Positions 51,587-60,710 of a DNA stretch of 64,000 nt are shown here, piece after piece. The notes under the pieces are model-generated. The model saw nothing but the letters and a program-made list of their open reading frames with translations. It was not told the DNA's origin and did not search any database. Source of the stretch: Asparagopsis taxiformis (taxonomy: Eukaryota; Rhodophyta; Florideophyceae; Bonnemaisoniales; Bonnemaisoniaceae); NCBI GenBank assembly GCA_030407315.1, contig JALQPE010002260.1:29258-93257 (forward strand), in the 5' to 3' direction. Each line of letters begins with the position of its first letter. The first letter of the stretch is position 1. Position numbers and translations under genes: made by a program.

Positions 51587-52246
51587 TGTAGTATACGTGG
51601 CAATTCCGAAATTGCGAATATTTACGTTTTCCGCGGAATTCGAATTTCGGCGGACACGACCGGCGACAGCAATGCACGAACATTGCTGGCGCATGCGCGC
51701 GCGCAACCGGCACACGTGTGCAACGAACGTACTGGCAACGGCCAACGGACCAACGGGTCCCTACGTGTGACCCACAAGGTCCTTTCCCATTCGGGGACGT
51801 TACGAGCAGTGTTTACACTGTAAAGCGATGCCATCGTGGCTATATAGGTATTGGTATCGTGCCGGGAGGGAAAGGGGACAAGACAACGATCGAGCAACGG
51901 CTCTAGTCTACGACTGACTCCTACGTTTTACGTTTACGTTTTGCCTAGCGAGGCTTCGTCTCCGTCGAGCTGCGTACTCCCTACCCATCGCCGCACGTAA
52001 GGCTGATTGCGTGTAGTGCCTCCGGGCTTGGTTGAGAGCGCCTCCGGTGACGTACCACCTCGTTTGCTAACGTAATCCTCGCGTGGATTGTTGCGTCGTG
52101 ACGCTCGTGTCTACTCGCTAACCACTCTACCTTCTACCGTTCTAACAATACAGTCAAACACCAGCGGGTGGACTGCTCGTTTCGTTTCGTTAAGGACAGC
52201 GTGTCCGTAGCTCGTACCAGCTATCTAGAACTAACGTTGTTCCACA
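51587..52246 (+). repeat. 3' LTR of gypsy-2
   Basis: 660 bp, about 99.4% identical to the 5' LTR by hand comparison; followed by CAAGG. Confidence 0.95.
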
Positions 52247-52251
52247 CAAGG

Positions 52252-52504
52252 CTTTAGTGGCCATTGCTAGAGAACTTTCTCCAATGCCCTTATTGCAGGA
52301 TGGGCAGAAAACCCGGCCGGCTTCGAGATTGAAGAATTCATTGCGCAGATTGAATGAATGCAATTGACGGAGAATGCAGAAGTATACAATGGTATCGTTT
52401 TGCAGGGTGACGTAGGGGAAACATGTTGGACTTGTTGGAAATGCTGAGAGCGATGATGAGATCCAGTCGTTTCCGTCGTAGATGGCGGTGCTTATTTTCT
52501 GCAC
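52252..52504 (-). pseudogene. Minus-strand reading frame split by gypsy-2, upstream piece
   Basis: About 84 codons (from DGNDWISSSLSAFPTSPTCF through RVFCPSCNKGIGESSLAMAT). No ATG begins it; the frame remains open a little further to a TAA near 52570, so an upstream exon is likely. It joins in frame with 38820-38920 when gypsy-2 and one target copy are removed, giving about 121 codons. The CPSC pair hints at a zinc-binding site. It was part of element A before gypsy-2 inserted. Function unknown. Confidence 0.55.
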
Positions 52505-52736
52505 GGCTAGCTTGTCTGCTGGGCGACTGGGCGGTATTGGCGTACGATGAAGCGGGACTGGTGGTGTTTAAATGACATTTTTTGTTTGAAGATGGATGTA
52601 TGTGTGCGACTAGAATGTAGTAAGAGGATAAAATTGTTTATGTTTGATGGGCGTCGCATGTTGGGGGACTTTATGTCGTGTGGGGCAATAATGTCTCAGG
52701 TATTTGAAGCAGACAGCAATCGCTTGAGCGCATATA

Positions 52737-53280
52737 GACGTCCGGTGAATGACCAGCGCAATTGCATTGCTGGCGAGCCCAGAAATTCTAAAATTTCAGT
52801 CAGAAAAAAAATTGCAAAATTATATCGATTTGGGCGGTCGAAAGTGCCGTACGGCACACCCCCATCTCAAAAACATGTTCACATGTGCATGTTTTTGAGA
52901 ATGGCTCAAAATTCAATTCAAATCAAGGTGTCTAATCTGGCCACAACGGCCCCAGAAGAAGCCATCCGACGCCCCGAGCGGGGCCATCGCTGGCTTCTGT
53001 AAGCACCAACTGTAAGCAAAGCCACATCTCACGAAGGATCGATTCCAGGCTCAACCTCAATACGCCAGGGCGAAGTTTTGGTCCTTGTTTCGACATGCTC
53101 CCACCCCACTTTCTCACGACAAACACTACTCATCCATCATGCTGCACATGCTACGTGCACTTCGTATGAGCAGTGGGCCCGCCTGCGTAGTTGCTGTAAT
53201 GCGTGGATGTGAGCAGCACACGAACAACCCAGAATGGACGTCTGGTGGATGTCCGGCTCAATTGCATTGCTGGCCAGCCC
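52737..53280 (-). repeat. 545-bp repeat block, copy 2 (inverted)
   Basis: Inverted and almost identical to 35070-35614, including the hairpin (about 52868-52901) and the GTGCCGTACGGCAC palindrome. Together the two copies form inverted arms around the gypsy-2 site and the interior of element A. Confidence 0.88.
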
Positions 53281-54020
53281 AGAAATTCTAAAATTTCCAA
53301 AAAGTCAATTTGGTGGCCCATCATCTCCCGTGCAGAAAACTCTCGCACTCATTTCTGATATACGTTTTGACGTGTTTTTTTTCTTTTAAGCATCAGGAAA
53401 GGCGTTACGGAAAATTGGGACTACGCCACTTGTGAGCCGCGTCGTCTGAGATAGCGAGTAGAGTTTGTTGTATAGTATTTATATTGTATTCTAAACGGAC
53501 GTTCGAGACCTCGTTTGTAATGTTCTCGTGGTTTTGTGGGTATCAGTTTTGTGCTCACTTCTGGCAGCCCAATGGTGGAATGTGCCTGAGCGATCAATCA
53601 TCACCTACTGCTAGGTCACACATTTCGCTGGCAACGTGTGCTCGGAAGGACGAATGACCGCCGTGGGAGATGGATTTTCAATGAATTCATTTGAAATAAT
53701 AAAATTATATTAATTGCGAACTTCATGGAATAAGTTTGTGCTTTACAGTGGATATTACAGGGATCATTTAAGGGAAGCAAATGGATTGTGATATATATGA
53801 TTATACTATTTCGATGTTCTCGATCCGGATCTCATCATTCGGGAGTTCAGAGACCATGGCTTGGGCCATTATTTATCTCAATACCGGCGATGATATGGAG
53901 TATGCACAGCAGGACTTAAGCTGACGTTGAAAGCTGTCCAGTCGACGCCGCAGGTTAACCTGTGGAATTCCACTTCTCCGCCGTCACTGACTGAGGTTCT
54001 TTGGCCGTGTTTCCTTTGTT
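53281..54020. other. Interior of element A, nothing recognised
   Basis: AT-rich sequence between the repeat block and the splice-site array. If the array is transcribed, its first exon could lie here, but I cannot identify one. Confidence 0.35.
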
Positions 54021-55604
54021 GGGTGTAGAGGATAGAACGACGGTGAGTATGCCAGTTTGGAGAGTATGCAGCGAGGGAAGCGTGTGTTTTGAGTCGTACT
54101 GTTGTCGTTGATGCGATATTGATTCATTAGAAGCTTCGTGAGTCATGGTTTGCATGTTGTGAACGATGGGAGGCAGGTACGTAAGTGAGTCTCGCGGGTG
54201 TGCAATAAGGGATGCATGGGTTTTTAGTCTGACTGTTCTGGTTCATTTTGATGTTGTATAGGTGGTGCAGGAATAGTGATGAAGTGAGGTAAGTTTCATT
54301 GAGCTTAAAGACGGGTTTCGCGATGAAATGGAAAGCTGACTACATTTGTTCGTTGCACGATTTGTGACTTATTGGTTGTATTGTGTGTATGATGCAACGA
54401 GATGAAGAGGTTAAGTGCGTCCTGAGGGTATAAAGAGAGGGAAGTGTTTGTTGTGAATTTGACTGTCGTCTTTTATGCAATATTTATTTATTGGGAGCTT
54501 AGTGAGTCATGGTGCATATTTGCTGAAGGGTGGAAGGGAGGTAGGCGAGCATTTAAGGGGTGCAGTGAGTGGAATGTGGGTTTTGAGTCTGACTGCTGTG
54601 GTTGATGTTGATTTTGTGTAGGTGATTCTGGAATGGTGATGACGGAAGGTAAGTTACATTGAGCGCCTAGTTAAGTTGCGCGAATATATGGAATGCTGAC
54701 TACATTTTTTTGTACAATTTTTGACTTATGGTTTCTATTGTGTGCAGGATACAACGAGGGTAAGTGAGTTCTGAGGGTATGCAGCGAGGGAAGCATGGGT
54801 TTTTAGTCCGACTGTTGTTGTTGATTTCGATTTTTTGTAGGTGATGCAGGAATGGTGATGACGGAAGGTAAGTTGCATTTAGCGCGCAGTCCGGTGGTGC
54901 GAAGATGCGGAATGTTGACTTCATTTGTTGGTTGTGAGATTTTCGACTTTTGGTCTGTATTGTGTGTAGAATGAAACGAGGGTAAGTGAGTTCTGAGGGT
55001 ATGCATCGAGAGAAGTGTTTGTTTCGAATCTGACTATTGCAGTTGATGCGATATTTATTCATTGGAAGCTTATCCAGTCATGGTGCGTATTGTGTCGAGC
55101 GAAGGAAAGTGCGGAAGTTTTGAGAGTATGCTGAGAGGGACATGTGGGTTTTGAGTCCGACTGTTGTTGTTGATTTCGATTTTGTGTAGGTGATGCAGGA
55201 ATGGTGATGACAGAAGGTAAGTTTCACTGAGCGCCAGGATGTGTTTTGCGAAGATATGGACTGCTGACTTTGATTATTCATTGCAAGTTTTTTGCATCAT
55301 GGTTTGTATTGTGTGTAGGATGGATGAGGGGTAAGTAAGGGGGTTTCTAGGATATCTGGCGTGGTAAGCGTTGCTTTTTGAATCTGACTGTTGGGGTTGA
55401 TGTTGTGTATGTGATGCAGGAGTGGTGAAGCAGGAACGGCAGGATACAAGGAGAGTGAAGATGGGATCTAAGAAGATGGGGAATGAAGCTGTGAGGTGTT
55501 TCTGGTATGTGTATATTTTCGGGCATACGATAGAAGTGAGAGTGGGTTTCAAGTCGTGTAAGATTTTGCTGACCATGTTCGTGTTTGATGTCTTGATGAT
55601 TTAA
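54021..55604 (+). other. Array of tandem microexon-like units with splice signals
   Basis: 27-nt segments at 54262-54288, 54622-54648, 54841-54867 and 55190-55216 alternate with 12-nt segments at 54031-54042, 54748-54759, 54970-54981 and 55319-55330. Each is preceded by AG (mostly TTGTGTAG, TATTGTGTGTAG or GTGTGCAG) and followed by GTAAGT or GTGAGT. Spacers of 81-102 bp separate adjacent copies, with longer spacers (about 208-330 bp) where a degenerate third unit lies between. Both segment lengths are multiples of three and all junctions are phase 1. The best copies joined read GYNEGDAGMVMTE in repeats. The last join enters 55420-55604, which stays open in that phase to a TAA. Damaged copies exist: in-frame TGA in the first 27-mer and in the 12-mer at 54970. 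Splicing is not proven. Confidence 0.55.
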
Positions 55605-55776
55605 TGGGCTGGGGTGGTGTCGAGGAAAGCGGGGATGGTATTGGGAAGGAGCGTATTTTTGTAATCTAGGTTGTGAGGGTTCTTGAAGTATGTGCGGATG
55701 GTGGTGCATGGTGTTCGTATGGTAGGGAGAACGCGATAGTGAGGGAGATGGGTGATCGACGGTATGCTGACAGGTA

Positions 55777-55918
55777 TTTTGTATTCTGGCTGGATACGTA
55801 TTCCATATTCTAGCTGGATACATATTCCGTATCCTGGCTGGATACGTATTTCCTATTCTAACCGGGTATTTATTTCCTATTCTGACCAGATATGTATTTC
55901 CTATTCTAGAGAGACGTA
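55777..55918 (+). repeat. 24-bp tandem repeat, six units
   Basis: Units of 24 bp of the type TTCC-TATTCTGGCTGGATAC-GTA at 55777, 55801, 55825, 55849, 55873 and a partial one at 55897. Because 24 is divisible by three, the minus strand reads as an octapeptide repeat (YPARIRNT-like), which inflates an open frame there. An incomplete mirror copy is at about 59430-59570. Confidence 0.85.
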
Positions 55919-56037
55919 TTGTATACGAGCAGTTTCCTAAATGAGAGAATAAAATACGGTCCGATATGGGCCCTGAATTTACCATCCGCTGTAAATTTCT
56001 TCCCTCCCGGTTTTCGCTGATATATTGTATACTGAAT

Positions 56038-56209
56038 GTCGGGTCCTAGGATCCCGCCAAACGTACTAGAGAAAGTGGATGTCGGGTCCTAGTATTCCGC
56101 CAAACGTACTAGAGAAAGTGGATGTCGGGTCCTAGGATCCCGCTGAATGTACTAGAGAAAGTGGATGTCGGGTCCTAGTATTCCGTCATATGTACTAGAG
56201 AAAGTGGAC
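56038..56209 (+). repeat. 43-bp tandem repeat, four units, subterminal in element A
   Basis: Units at 56038, 56081, 56124 and 56167, each GTCGGGTCCTAG followed by GATCCC or TATTCC and then TACTAGAGAAAGTGGA. The two variants alternate, implying a duplicated 86-bp dimer. Mirror units lie at about 59140-59310. Subterminal arrays of this kind usually bind the transposase of the element; that is inference. Confidence 0.85.
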
Positions 56210-56302
56210 GTCCGCATCCAAAATTTTTTTATTTTTTTTGGACGCGGACGTTCATTTGTTCTAGTAAATCTCGGGGCCGACTAGGACCCGTACTAGAGAG
56301 AC

Positions 56303-56334
56303 TGGACGTCCGCGTCCACTTCCGAAAACACAGA
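56303..56334 (-). repeat. Right terminal inverted repeat of element A
   Basis: 32 bp, reverse complement of 33591-33622 with two mismatches. Confidence 0.85.
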
Positions 56335-56335
56335 T

Positions 56336-56990
56336 GCATGAAGGGAGTTGTTCTGGACTTCTTGCGTTTCCAAACACTGCACACAGGAGAATCAGCTTCC
56401 AACTTACTTCTAGAAGTTATGGAGAAGTGGAATTTGAAGTCCAAAGTTCGTGCAATCACCTCCGACAACGGATCTGATATTGTGGCTGGAATATCACATC
56501 TATACGAACGGGTTTTCACTAGCGGAAGTCATAGATCTATACGAGATTTCCATGTACGCTGCATTGCTCTTGTTGTGAATCTTGCGGTAAAGGAGTGCCT
56601 TTCACAAGTTCATAGCGAGATTAAAGCGATCAGAGAACTTCTGAACTCAATACGGAGCTCTACGAAACGGAGAGATCTGTATGAAAGAGTTAGAGATGAG
56701 ATGGGAGAGGTACATACGCACTGTCCTGGTCTTGATGTTGTTACAAGGTGGTCGTCTACTTTTAGTATGATACAAGACGCCTACAACGCTCGGAATGTGC
56801 TAAACAGTGTTTCCAGTAGGCTTCCAGAACTTTCCTCGCATGTTATGTTATATCTGAAGAAGAGTGGGAAAGAGCAAAACGCATATGTGATTTCCTAAAA
56901 ACGGCTGCCAGCATTACTGAGAATCAGTCCGGACAAAATTATGTGACGATTAGCATAAGCTCTATGGCATACAAATTACTCATGCAAAAG
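56336..56990 (+). pseudogene. hAT transposase, C-terminal half, frameshifted and truncated
   Basis: Resumes exactly where the gene at 33590 stops: MKGVVLDFLRFQTLHTGE, then KVRAITSDNGSDI with the second catalytic region, FHVRCIALVVNLAVKECL, and VVTRWSSTFSMI. These motifs occur in hAT order. Near 56850 a single-base shift moves the coding to another frame, where EEEWERAKRICDFLKTAASI and SSMAYKLLMQK continue to about 56990. There unrelated sequence begins, so the C-terminal dimerisation region is missing. Confidence 0.85.
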
Positions 56991-59009
56991 TGCCAGTCTC
57001 GTATTTGTAGGACCTTAGCCCTTGTAGATAGATTGTACCTCCGAGGAGGATTAGAGGATAGGGATAAGGTTTCGAACTCACGAGTGAGAGCGCCGATTCC
57101 ACGAGGCTGACGCCTCGTGCGATCCTAGTAGCCCGAGGGCGGAATCGGGTGGATCGATCCCTCGGAGCCCGGACACCTGTCTCCCAACCCGGTAGCGGGT
57201 GGTAGAGCGGGGGTCCGGGAGGGCTGGATCTAACCTGCCGGAGGGATCTATCGGCCGTGGCCGTCCTCAACCCACTCAAGGGTTAACTAGGCACTTAGCG
57301 CGATGGATCCCCGCGGGGAATTGTGGTCGCCTCCACGCGTGGCTGCCCACACGGCGTATTCCGCAACTGTGATACCGCCGGCGGCTGCGGTCGAGACCGA
57401 TTAAGAAGCCCACGGGCGTTGGCTCGGTTGACCGGCTGGGAGTGCCGAACCGACAGCGCTCCCAGTCGGTAGCCTTGTCCCGGTGGGCAGAAGGCCACTC
57501 CCGGTCGCCTGACAGCGTTAAAAGAAGCGGGAAGGTGGTCCACTACCGCGGAGACGAAATGCCCTAGGGCAATCCACGTGCACTCCCGCCGGAGGAGGCT
57601 CGCGGCGGGCAATTGGGGAAATATGCGAGCGATCCCCAATTGGAGATCGAAACGGAGCAGCGGGTATCCTGTGAAGGAATTGCCGCCGCCGTTTAGTTGT
57701 AAGTTAAACGACCACGGTCGAAAGATTTGGAACCGAGACGATCTGCCTTTATTGTAGCTTAGTGGTCAGTCCGTTGACCTTAAATGGTCAACGAGACTGC
57801 CAGGACCGGACCAGGACCAATGGTCCCGGTCCGGCGTCCAATGGACCTTGTGGGGTGTTTATGTGGCCCAGGGGCCTTACAGAGTAAGCTGCTACGTTGC
57901 TACGTGTAAACTAATAGAAACGGCCAGCCGTAACGTACACGTGCACAACTGTAACGGGAGAATCCTCCCGCTCGCACACGTGTGTGACTAATCGCGCCTA
58001 TATCGCTACACGTTGCACGCTCGCCGAAGGGTCCCGCGCAAGCAATGTGGCCCGGTGCCAATGCAGGGCGGCACGCGCCCATTCGCCCTTGGGCGACAAC
58101 TTGTCGCAATTGAATTGCCTTGCCACGTCACCGCGGCTAGTGATTCCCAACGCGGCTCTTCGCGGCTGATTCCCTATCGAGCACCTACTCACGCTGTCGA
58201 GCGTACCGCTTAAGCGACCCCTCCTGGCACCCATTCCAGACGCCTGGAATTATCCCTCCCGCGACCGCTCGCAGCGCAATACGGGACGAGTCCCACACTC
58301 TCCCCTTCTTAAACTGGCGCGCTCCTGCGCGCAGGTATCATGTATCCATCTCCCCCACCTTCTTTCTCTTCCTCCTACAGCGACTCGTCACTTCCGTTTC
58401 CCCTATCCCTATCCAAATCAGCGAGTGGGGAATCATGACGCCTCCGCATCCCGACGCGAAAGGCGACGTTAGCAACAACCCTCGGAGTCTACTCGCTCGT
58501 TGCCTGCAAACGAGTACTCCGACCAATACCGCCTCGGCGGTGACAGCACGAGCGGCAGCCCATCAACCGTTGCCAGGCTCTTATCTTGACCTCTATGCTC
58601 CTGCCGCAGCAGCCGCGCAAGGCCTTTCTGACCCTTATGCGGGGTCTGAAGTGATGCCAAGTTTATTACTATAACCACCCACGGCCGCGGCCTGCGTGCG
58701 ATTCTGTCATCCCCTCGGGTGTTTCGTATTTCACCCCCACAGGTGGTGGCAACCGCCCTCCGCGTTTTGGCTCCACAGCAGCCAGGAGGGATCAAAATCA
58801 AGGTCGTCAGGGACGGGGCTTCTCCCCTTCGGTACCGACTCCGGCAAGGGTGCCGAGTGACGGTGGCCACGGTCGTCTCCCTGGGGAGTCATCTGCGGGA
58901 ACCGTCGCGGCTCCAGCCGGGGGACAAGTATACTCCGCGTTGGCTCGCCTCGTTGGTGAAGCAGAGTCTCCGGCCATGGCCGCCAAGTTGGGCGAAGTGT
59001 TAAGCATCG
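56991..59009 (+). mobile_element. 5' fragment of an unidentified retroelement
   Basis: GC-rich sequence with a long non-coding leader (about 56991-58434) followed by a Gag-like Ala/Pro/Gly-rich coding start at 58435. It interrupts the hAT gene on the left and is itself cut on the right by the end of element B at 59010. No second LTR is available for comparison, so its class is uncertain. The leader contains a 12-bp palindrome TCCCCGCGGGGA near 57307 and a TAGCTTAGTGG string at about 57757 that matches a Pol III A box. Confidence 0.45.
58435..59009 (+). CDS. Gag-like N-terminus, interrupted by element B
   Basis: ATG 58435 opens 79 codons (MTPPHPDAKGD, Ser/Thr/Ala-rich, ending DPYAGSEVMPSLLL). 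A second stretch in another frame from about 58740 reads as an RG/RQG-rich basic segment (RRDQNQGRQGRGFSPS) followed by QVYSALARLVGEAESPAMAA up to the element B junction. An acceptor-like CACCCCCACAG at 58731-58741 sits between them, so an intron or a frameshift could connect the two. The composition fits the start of a retrotransposon Gag. Low certainty. Confidence 0.35.
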
Positions 59010-59833
59010 TCTGTGTTTTCGGAAGTGGACGCGGACGTCCAGTCTCTCTAGTACGGATCCTAGTCGGCCCCGAGATTTACTAGAACAAATGAACGTCCGC
59101 GTCCAAAAAAAATTAAAAAATTTTGGATGCGGACGTCCACTTTCTCTAGTACATATGACGGAATACTAGGACCGACATCCACTTTCTCTAGTACATTCAG
59201 CGGGATCCTAGGACCCGACATCCACTTTCTCTAGTACGTTTGGCGGAATACTAGGACCCGACATCCACTTTCTCTAGTACGTTTGGCGGGATCCTAGGAC
59301 CCGACATTCAGTATACAATATATCAGCGAAAACCGGGAGGGAAGAAATTACAGCGGATGGTAAATTCAGGGCCCATATCGGACCGTATTTTATTCTCTCA
59401 TTTAGGAAACTGCTCGTATACAATACGTCTCTCTAGAATAGGAAATACATATCTGGTCAGAATAGGAAAAAATACCCGGTTAGAATAGGAAATACGTATC
59501 CAGCCAGAATACGGAATATGTATCCAGCCAGAATACGAAATACGTATCCAGCCAGAAATACAAAATACCTGTCAGCATATCGTCGATCACCCTCTCCCTC
59601 ACTATCGCGTTCTCCCTACCATACGAACGACCCATGCACCACCATCCGCACATACTTCAAGAACCCTCACAACCTAGATTACAAAAATACGCTCCTTCCC
59701 AATACCACCCCGCTTTCCTCGACACCACCCCAGCCCATTAAATCATCAAGACATCAAACACGAACATGGTCAGCAAAATCTTCACCGACTTGAAAACCCA
59801 CTCTCACTTCACTACGGTGTTGAGAATGAAAAC

Positions 59834-60180
59834 AGACAGTAAATTTACTGTCTGAGACAGTAAAAATTACTGTCTGGCCAAGACAGTGCGCGGAGACAGT
59901 AAAATTTACTGTCTGGAAATTTCAGATACTGCTGCAGCAGTAAACTGGCACGAAATCTGGACAGTACCAAAAACAGTAAAATTTACTGTCCAGAACAGTA
60001 AATTTTACTGTCCGGAAGTGTTGCCGCCAGACAGTATGTGCAGACAGTACATTTTACTGTCTGAGACAATACATTGTACTGTATTACTGCACTGTCTGGG
60101 GAAATCTGTAGACAGTAGTGTAGATAGCAAATTGTATTGTCTGCGGGTAGTACCGTGCATTGTTTGACAACACTGTCTGG
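59834..60180. repeat. Cluster of ACAGTAAA/TTTACTGT palindromes
   Basis: Within about 350 bp there are at least seven dyads of the type ACAGTAAAATTTACTGT (perfect or with one or two changes), mostly flanked by CAG or CTG. They start just beyond the point where the homology to element A stops. Consecutive copies would form a row of small hairpins or a row of identical binding sites. Confidence 0.8.
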
Positions 60181-60710
60181 TGGAGTGGACTTAGAGGAAA
60201 TATGGAGCATAGTGTTGGTGTGAAGGTAAATATTGGAATGGTGTGTGGTATACGACTATATTAATTGTGATGGTGCTTTACAGATAGTTGGGTGCGGGGA
60301 AGCTAGATGCTGAATAGGACGTTGGAGAAAGGAAGATTGGGAGAACAGAACATATCTGGTTTGTCTCACCGTAAGGAGAGAATGTACATAGTAGCTATAA
60401 TATGTTGAGTTTAGCATTTCAAATTATACCTATCTATCTTTGCATTGAAAGTGTCTAGTAGGAGACGTCAGTCTGGTAGCGAGGTGTGGTATGCACAGGA
60501 CGTGGGTGGTGGCAAAGGAAAGAATACGCACCATCCACCACTAAATTATGAAAAATAACCGTTACGGAGCACTGGGAAGCATTATTATTATGTAGAGTAG
60601 ACCAGGATGGATGCATCCACTGAAATGATATTTGCTACAACACTGCTGTACTAAGCGTGACATCCTTCAAAGCAATTCTCCTTTTAGCAAACTCCAATTG
60701 CAAGGTCAAG
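60181..60710. other. No gene seen
   Basis: AT-rich sequence upstream of the frame at 60711, with no promoter element I can support. Confidence 0.35.

Larger units (their letters stand above)
38921..52246 (+). mobile_element. Complete 13.3-kb Ty3/gypsy chromovirus-type element with antisense gene (gypsy-2)
   Basis: 13,326 bp, flanked by the 5-bp target duplication CAAGG (38916-38920 and 52247-52251). The LTRs are 660 bp, begin TGTAGTATACG, end GTTCCACA and differ at only about four positions, so insertion is recent. CTGGTCTCTCGACC just after the 5' LTR looks like a tRNA-complementary primer site one base inside; TGTGGGGGTGGGG before the 3' LTR is a polypurine-like tract. Gene order: gag, zinc knuckle, protease, RT-RNase H-integrase-chromodomain on the plus strand, then a ~2-kb stretch without frames, then an antisense gene at 48773-50991. 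It is unusually large, and its sequence is strikingly rich in ACG/CGT triplets. Confidence 0.95.
33591..56334. mobile_element. Element A: 22.7-kb inverted-repeat element inserted in the hAT gene
   Basis: Both ends carry the same 32-bp inverted repeat (33591-33622 and 56303-56334), starting TCTGTGTT and ending TGGACGCGGACGTCCA. The ends sit precisely between two halves of one hAT transposase frame. Flanks ACACG (33586-33590) and GCATG (56336-56340) could be a mutated 5-bp target duplication of ACATG; this is weak. Subterminal regions at both ends are full of GGACGTCC and CTAGTA motifs. Removing the gypsy element inside (38921-52246 plus one target copy) leaves about 9.4 kb. No recognisable transposase lies inside, and the superfamily is unassigned. 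Confidence 0.75.
55538..56334 (-). repeat. Right end of element A, inverted copy of the element B end
   Basis: Read on the minus strand, this 797-bp segment matches 59010-59810 nearly base for base, with small indels in the 24-bp repeat tract. The match stops at about 55538 and 59810, where the interiors of the two elements become unrelated. Confidence 0.9.

Noticed and set aside
55347..55985. 212-codon minus-strand frame with an octapeptide repeat (YPARIRNT-like)
   Set aside because: It is produced by the 24-bp tandem repeat, whose unit is divisible by three. The mirror copy in element B has the frame broken, and the rest is His/Pro low complexity. It also runs antisense through the splice-signal array.
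55738..56230. CRISPR-like appearance of the 24-bp and 43-bp tandem repeats
   Set aside because: Units are directly adjacent with no unique spacers, and the setting is a eukaryotic mobile element.
57050..57130. tRNA-like stretch (TTTCGAACTC, dyads) on the minus strand
   Set aside because: A B-box-like string is present but I could not close an acceptor stem or a 7-nt anticodon loop.
57745..57835. tRNA-like hairpin GTTGACC-TTAAAT-GGTCAAC with an A-box-like string upstream
   Set aside because: No T arm or B box and no acceptor stem; treated only as a structured leader of the retroelement fragment.
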